Shown here piece after piece: positions 62,046-64,000 of a DNA stretch of 64,000 nt. The notes under the pieces were generated by a model, which was not told the DNA's origin, made no database searches, and saw only the letters and a program-made list of their open reading frames with translations. The first letter of the stretch is position 1; each line of letters opens with the position of its first letter. The position numbers were made by a program, and so were the translations under genes. The stretch comes from SG8-30 sp964406445 (GTDB lineage Bacteria; Pseudomonadota; Gammaproteobacteria; Steroidobacterales; Steroidobacteraceae): the NCBI GenBank assembly GCA_964406445.1, contig CAYORU010000017.1, positions 1 through 64,000 on the forward strand, read 5' to 3'.

Positions 62046-63368
62046 TCAGGCCCGCTTCTCGAGGCAGGCGTAGTAGAAACCGTCGGTGTCCGCGGCCCCC
62101 GTCGGCAGAGAGAGGCCCGGCCCGGGACCCTCCGCCGGCAGCCGGCCAACCGCTGAGAGCCTAGCAGATTCCGTCACGTCGACCGCCCCGCGGGCGGCGC
62201 CGAGAAAGCCGGCGACCACGGCCTCGTTTTCCTGGCGCAGGATCGAGCAGGTCGCGTAGACGAGCCGGCCGCCAGGCGCGAGCTGCGGCCAGGCCGCCTC
62301 GAGCAGCGCGCGCTGGGTCGCTGCGAACGCCGCCACGTCCGCCTCGCGGCGCAGCACCTTGATGTCCGGGTGCCGCCGGATCACGCCGGTGCCGGTGCAC
62401 GGCGCGTCGATCAGGATCCGGTCGAAGGGCCTGCCGTCCCACCACCCCGACGGACGGGTGGCGTCGCCCACCACGACCTCTGCCCGCAGCCCGAGGCGCT
62501 CGAGGTTGTCGTGGATGCGCCGCGCGCGGGCCGCGTCGATCTCGACCGCGACCAGCGCCGCGAGGCCGGGCACGGCCTCCAGCACCTGGCAGGCCTTGCC
62601 GCCGGGCGCCGCGCAGGCGTCCAGCACCCGCATGCCGGGACCCGCGCCGAGCAGCGGCGCGGCGAGCTGCGCGGCCGCGTCCTGCACCGAGACCTCGCCT
62701 TCCGGGAAGCCAGGCAGCGCAGCGACTTCCACCGGCGAGGCGAGCTTGAGCGCCGCGGGCGCGAACTCGCAGGGCTCGGCAGCGAGGCCGGCGGCCGCGA
62801 GCTTGCGGCGATACTCCTCCGGCGCGATGCGCGCCACGTTGACGCGCAGCCACATCGGCGGGGCCGCATTGCCAGCCTCGAGCAGGGCCTCCGCGCGACC
62901 CGGCCAGTCGGCCGACAGCCGCCCGATGAGCCAGGCCGGATGCGCGAATCGCGCGACCGGGTCCGCGCGCAGCGCCGCAAGCAGCGCCGGCGACTCGCGC
63001 TGGCAGCGCCGCAGCACCGCATTCACGAGGCCTGCGGCCTGCGGCCGGCCGAGGCGGCGCGCGGCCTCGACGGTCTCGGCGACCGCGGCGTGCGGGGGAT
63101 TGCGGGCGTGCACGAGCTGGAACAGGCCGACCAGCGCGAGGGCGCGGACCTCCGGCTCGAGGGGCCGGCGGCGCGGGCCGGTCAGGCGATCGAGCAGCAG
63201 GTCCAGCTCCGGCAGCCAGCGGATCGCGCCGAAGGCGAAGGCCTGCACGGCCGGCCCGGCGGCACCGCCCTCGCGCTCCGCCGCGAGAGCCGCCTCGAGC
63301 GTGCGGCCGCGCGCGGCGACCGCGGCCACCGCCCGGGCCGCGGCCGCGCGCAGGTCAGCGCTGTCCAT
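62046..63368 (-). CDS. rsmB: 16S rRNA m5C967 methyltransferase RsmB
   Basis: A 440-aa enzyme that methylates C967 of 16S rRNA with SAM. Residues 1-150 are the NusB-like RNA-binding domain. The methyltransferase core has VLDACAAPGGKACQVLE (SAM site), IDAPCTGTGVIRRHPDI (Cys) and YATCSILRQENEAVV with the nucleophilic Cys. Length and motif order match E. coli Sun/RsmB. It follows fmt after 12 nt and precedes DUF4390. Confidence 0.96.
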   Translation of the reverse strand: MDSADLRAAAARAVAAVAARGRTLEAALAAEREGGAAGPAVQAFAFGAIRWLPELDLLLDRLTGPRRRPLEPEVRALALVGLFQLVHARNPPHAAVAETVEAARRLGRPQAAGLVNAVLRRCQRESPALLAALRADPVARFAHPAWLIGRLSADWPGRAEALLEAGNAAPPMWLRVNVARIAPEEYRRKLAAAGLAAEPCEFAPAALKLASPVEVAALPGFPEGEVSVQDAAAQLAAPLLGAGPGMRVLDACAAPGGKACQVLEAVPGLAALVAVEIDAARARRIHDNLERLGLRAEVVVGDATRPSGWWDGRPFDRILIDAPCTGTGVIRRHPDIKVLRREADVAAFAATQRALLEAAWPQLAPGGRLVYATCSILRQENEAVVAGFLGAARGAVDVTESARLSAVGRLPAEGPGPGLSLPTGAADTDGFYYACLEKRA

Positions 63369-63380
63369 CGGCCGGCCCGC

Positions 63381-64000
63381 TCAACCGAGGACCACGCCGG
63401 CCAGGTCACGGGCATTCACGAAGTCACGGGCCTCGACCGGCCGCCGGCCCGGCAGCTGCAGGCGCTCGATCACCAGCGCGTCGCGGCCGGTCATCACGCG
63501 GAGGCCGCCGGCGTCCCCGCCGAGCACCGTGCCCGGCGCCGGACCCGGCGCGGCCGGCTCGACGCGCGCGCGCCAGATGCGCAGCTGCGCGCCGTCGAGG
63601 CGCGCCTCCGCCACCGGCCAGGGGTCGAAGGCCCGCACCTGCCGCTCGATGTCGCGGGCGGGCGAATCCCAGCGGATCCGCGCCTCGGCCTTGCCGAGCT
63701 TGTGCGCGTAGGTCGCACCCCGCGGGTCCTGCGGCTCGAAGGCGGCCGTTCCGGCCGCGAGGGCGTCGAGCCCGGGCACGATCATGCCGGCGCCGAGCGC
63801 CGACAGCCGGTCGTGCAGCGTGCCGCCGGTCTCGGCCGCGCCGATCGCGATCCGCTCGCGGGCCATGACCGGCCCGGTGTCGAGACCGGCCTCCATGCGC
63901 ATCAGGCAGACGCCGGTCTCGGCGTCGCCCTCGAGCAGCGCGCGCTGGATCGGCGCGGCGCCGCGCCACCGCGGCAGGAGCGAGGCGTGGATGTTGAGGC
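63381..64000 (-). CDS. fmt: Methionyl-tRNA formyltransferase (3' part)
   Basis: The visible 206 residues are the C-terminal two thirds; the gene starts beyond the right edge. The motif NIHASLLPRWRGAAPIQRAL, then the segment ETGVCLMRMEAGLDTGPVM, is diagnostic for Fmt. The C-terminal domain runs to the end (...NARDLAGVVLG). Fmt adds the formyl group to initiator Met-tRNA; the housekeeping def would be expected on its far side, outside this window. Confidence 0.95.
   Translation of the reverse strand, partial: LNIHASLLPRWRGAAPIQRALLEGDAETGVCLMRMEAGLDTGPVMARERIAIGAAETGGTLHDRLSALGAGMIVPGLDALAAGTAAFEPQDPRGATYAHKLGKAEARIRWDSPARDIERQVRAFDPWPVAEARLDGAQLRIWRARVEPAAPGPAPGTVLGGDAGGLRVMTGRDALVIERLQLPGRRPVEARDFVNARDLAGVVLG

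Noticed and set aside
59261..62149. Continuous 962-codon frame suggesting an NtrY fusion with upstream sequence
   Set aside because: The part before 61456 is out of family and overlaps DUF4390 and rsmB.

Overview
The window is very GC-rich, densely packed bacterial chromosome with long antisense shadow frames, typical of a proteobacterium. Two things point to a purple, photosynthesis-capable gammaproteobacterium. First, there is an LH2-type light-harvesting operon (pucB-pucA-pucC, 8706 down to 6766). Second, the housekeeping order priA-argS-SPOR and fmt-rsmB-DUF4390-ntrY-ntrX at the right end matches what I know from gammaproteobacteria, although betaproteobacteria share part of it. This placement is inferred from gene content, not from a tree.

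Left end (1-12.4 kb): hemN; a secreted protein with three TonB C-terminal-like repeats overlapping an S46 dipeptidyl-peptidase; ExoD, a 2OG-Fe(II) oxygenase and a peptide deformylase; then the LH2 operon, whose pucA-pucC gap carries a 12-bp hairpin. Behind the LH2 promoter region lies a small protein with about six FGMPLL-like repeats. Then come a fructosamine-kinase-like protein, a 5'-3' exonuclease and an HNH endonuclease.

Centre (12.5-39.7 kb): a catabolic island of about 27 kb. It holds a Baeyer-Villiger monooxygenase and an HSL-type esterase, two TonB-dependent receptors, an MFS transporter, four SDR dehydrogenases, two acyl-CoA synthetases, an acyl-CoA dehydrogenase, two enoyl-CoA hydratases, a 3-hydroxyacyl-CoA dehydrogenase, a thiolase, a tandem SnoaL protein, a NUDIX hydrolase, two unusual CXXCH beta-propeller proteins and one TetR regulator. 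The promoter region of every apparent transcription unit carries one or two copies of the same 16-bp palindrome, TCAAC-N6-GTTGA (eight copies, at most one half-site mismatch). This makes the island look like a single regulon, probably controlled by the TetR protein at 15942-16643. The likely logic is uptake of a hydrophobic ketone or alcohol, oxidation, ester or lactone formation and hydrolysis, CoA activation and beta-oxidation. The substrate cannot be read from the sequence.

Right part (39.8-64 kb): pntAB transhydrogenase; an aminotransferase; a CHASE2 membrane protein, a FecR-like secreted protein and a convergent secreted CHAT protease; an outer-membrane barrel and a DUF3313 protein; an ECF sigma-factor operon (sigma, membrane anchor protein, small exported protein, DUF3106); then priA, argS, SPOR, and on the other strand ntrX, ntrY, DUF4390, rsmB and the 3' part of fmt, which runs off the window. 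NtrX has lost the Walker and GAFTGA residues needed for sigma-54 activation. I saw no tRNA, rRNA, CRISPR array, insertion sequence or prophage.
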